A stretch of DNA of 5,422 nt from NCBI GenBank assembly GCA_003542015.1, contig DPLL01000448.1, positions 5,353 through 10,774 on the forward strand, given 5' to 3'. The first letter of the stretch is position 1. Each line of letters begins with the position of its first letter. The notes under the pieces were generated by a model that saw nothing but the letters and a program-made list of their open reading frames with translations, made no database searches and was not told where the DNA came from. The position numbers and the translations under genes are program-made. Below, one piece after another: positions 5,264 through 5,422 of the stretch. The DNA is from Microcoleaceae cyanobacterium UBA9251 (GTDB lineage Bacteria; Cyanobacteriota; Cyanobacteriia; Cyanobacteriales; Microcoleaceae).

Positions 5264-5302
5264 AAAAATCAGAAGTTGGAATTTTCCAGCTTCTGATTTT
5301 TT
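5264..5302 (+). terminator. Strong intrinsic terminator of tRNA-Asn
   Basis: AAAAATCAGAAG (5264-5275) is perfectly complementary to CTTCTGATTTTT (5290-5301). The stem continues inward through a T-G wobble to TGG/CCA, closing on a short AATTTT loop. The descending arm ends in six Ts (5297-5302). The stem begins five bases after the tRNA discriminator base. Confidence 0.88.
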
Positions 5303-5339
5303 GTGTTTTCCTAAATTAATGCGGATTTTTGCCAGTCAT

Positions 5340-5365
5340 ATCAATTCCGGTTGTATCGGATTGAT
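5340..5365. repeat. Hairpin with ATCAATTCCGGTTG element
   Basis: ATCAAT (5340-5345) and CCG (5347-5349) pair with CGG (5357-5359) and ATTGAT (5360-5365), leaving one bulged T and the loop GTTGTAT. The left arm plus loop matches the minus-strand element at 4414-4430 (14 of 17), suggesting a dispersed intergenic repeat rather than a terminator. Confidence 0.45.
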
Positions 5366-5379
5366 TTAACTCTTCTAGG

Positions 5380-5400
5380 GCGCCAGAGGACGCAGAGGAA
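5380..5400 (+). repeat. Short direct repeat CGC(C)AGAGGA
   Basis: CGCCAGAGGA (5381-5390) is followed at once by CGCAGAGGA (5391-5399), the same unit less one C. Purine-rich CGCAGAGGA-type sequences are, as I recall, common between cyanobacterial genes. No gene is visible from 5303 to the window end. Confidence 0.45.
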
Positions 5401-5422
5401 GAGAGCAGTTACTAGGACGACT

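Noticed and set aside
5099..5296. Forward open frame of 65 codons
   Set aside because: It runs through the tRNA-Asn gene and its terminator; the Ala-Glu-Arg-Ser-Ala-Val segment is translated tRNA.

Overview
The window reads as ordinary chromosome from a filamentous, non-marine cyanobacterium, most likely of the Oscillatoria/Microcoleus/Phormidium type; this assignment is inferred. The support is four copies of the cyanobacterial HIP1 octamer GCGATCGC (plus many partial CGATCG sites), intergenic tandem heptamers of the STRR kind described from filamentous cyanobacteria, a periplasmic amidase with two AMIN-type domains, and a cyanobacterial-type tRNA-Asn(GUU) without an encoded CCA. All recognised genes lie on the + strand.

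Layout: 1-255 holds no gene I can support, only an imperfect stem-loop and a possible promoter. 256-1260 is an alpha/beta-hydrolase with a complete Ser-Asp-His triad and a TTG start; its last codons and stop lie inside a 7-bp tandem array. 1261-1783 has no gene but carries three heptamer arrays, a small palindrome, a HIP1 site and a possible promoter. 1784-3262 encodes a secreted zinc N-acetylmuramoyl-L-alanine amidase (signal peptide, two AMIN-like regions, Pro-rich linker, Amidase_3). 3263-3434 consists almost entirely of two heptamer arrays that run from just after the amidase stop to just before the next start. 3435-4274 is murI, glutamate racemase. 4275-4522 holds a likely terminator, another heptamer array in the opposite orientation, and a possible promoter. 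4523-5077 encodes a YacP-like NYN/PIN nuclease. 5187-5258 is tRNA-Asn, followed by a strong intrinsic terminator at 5264-5302. The last 110 bases hold repeat-like sequence and no gene.

Functionally, the amidase and MurI both serve the peptidoglycan: MurI makes the D-glutamate built into the stem peptide, and the amidase removes stem peptides from the glycan in the periplasm. They could share a transcript, but the 172-bp gap of repeats makes this uncertain. The hydrolase, the NYN protein and the tRNA show no obvious functional link to them. I found no convincing new multi-gene system. The most notable feature is the density of 7-bp-period arrays (six in about 3.2 kb), which reach into or up to gene boundaries and flank murI in inverted orientation.
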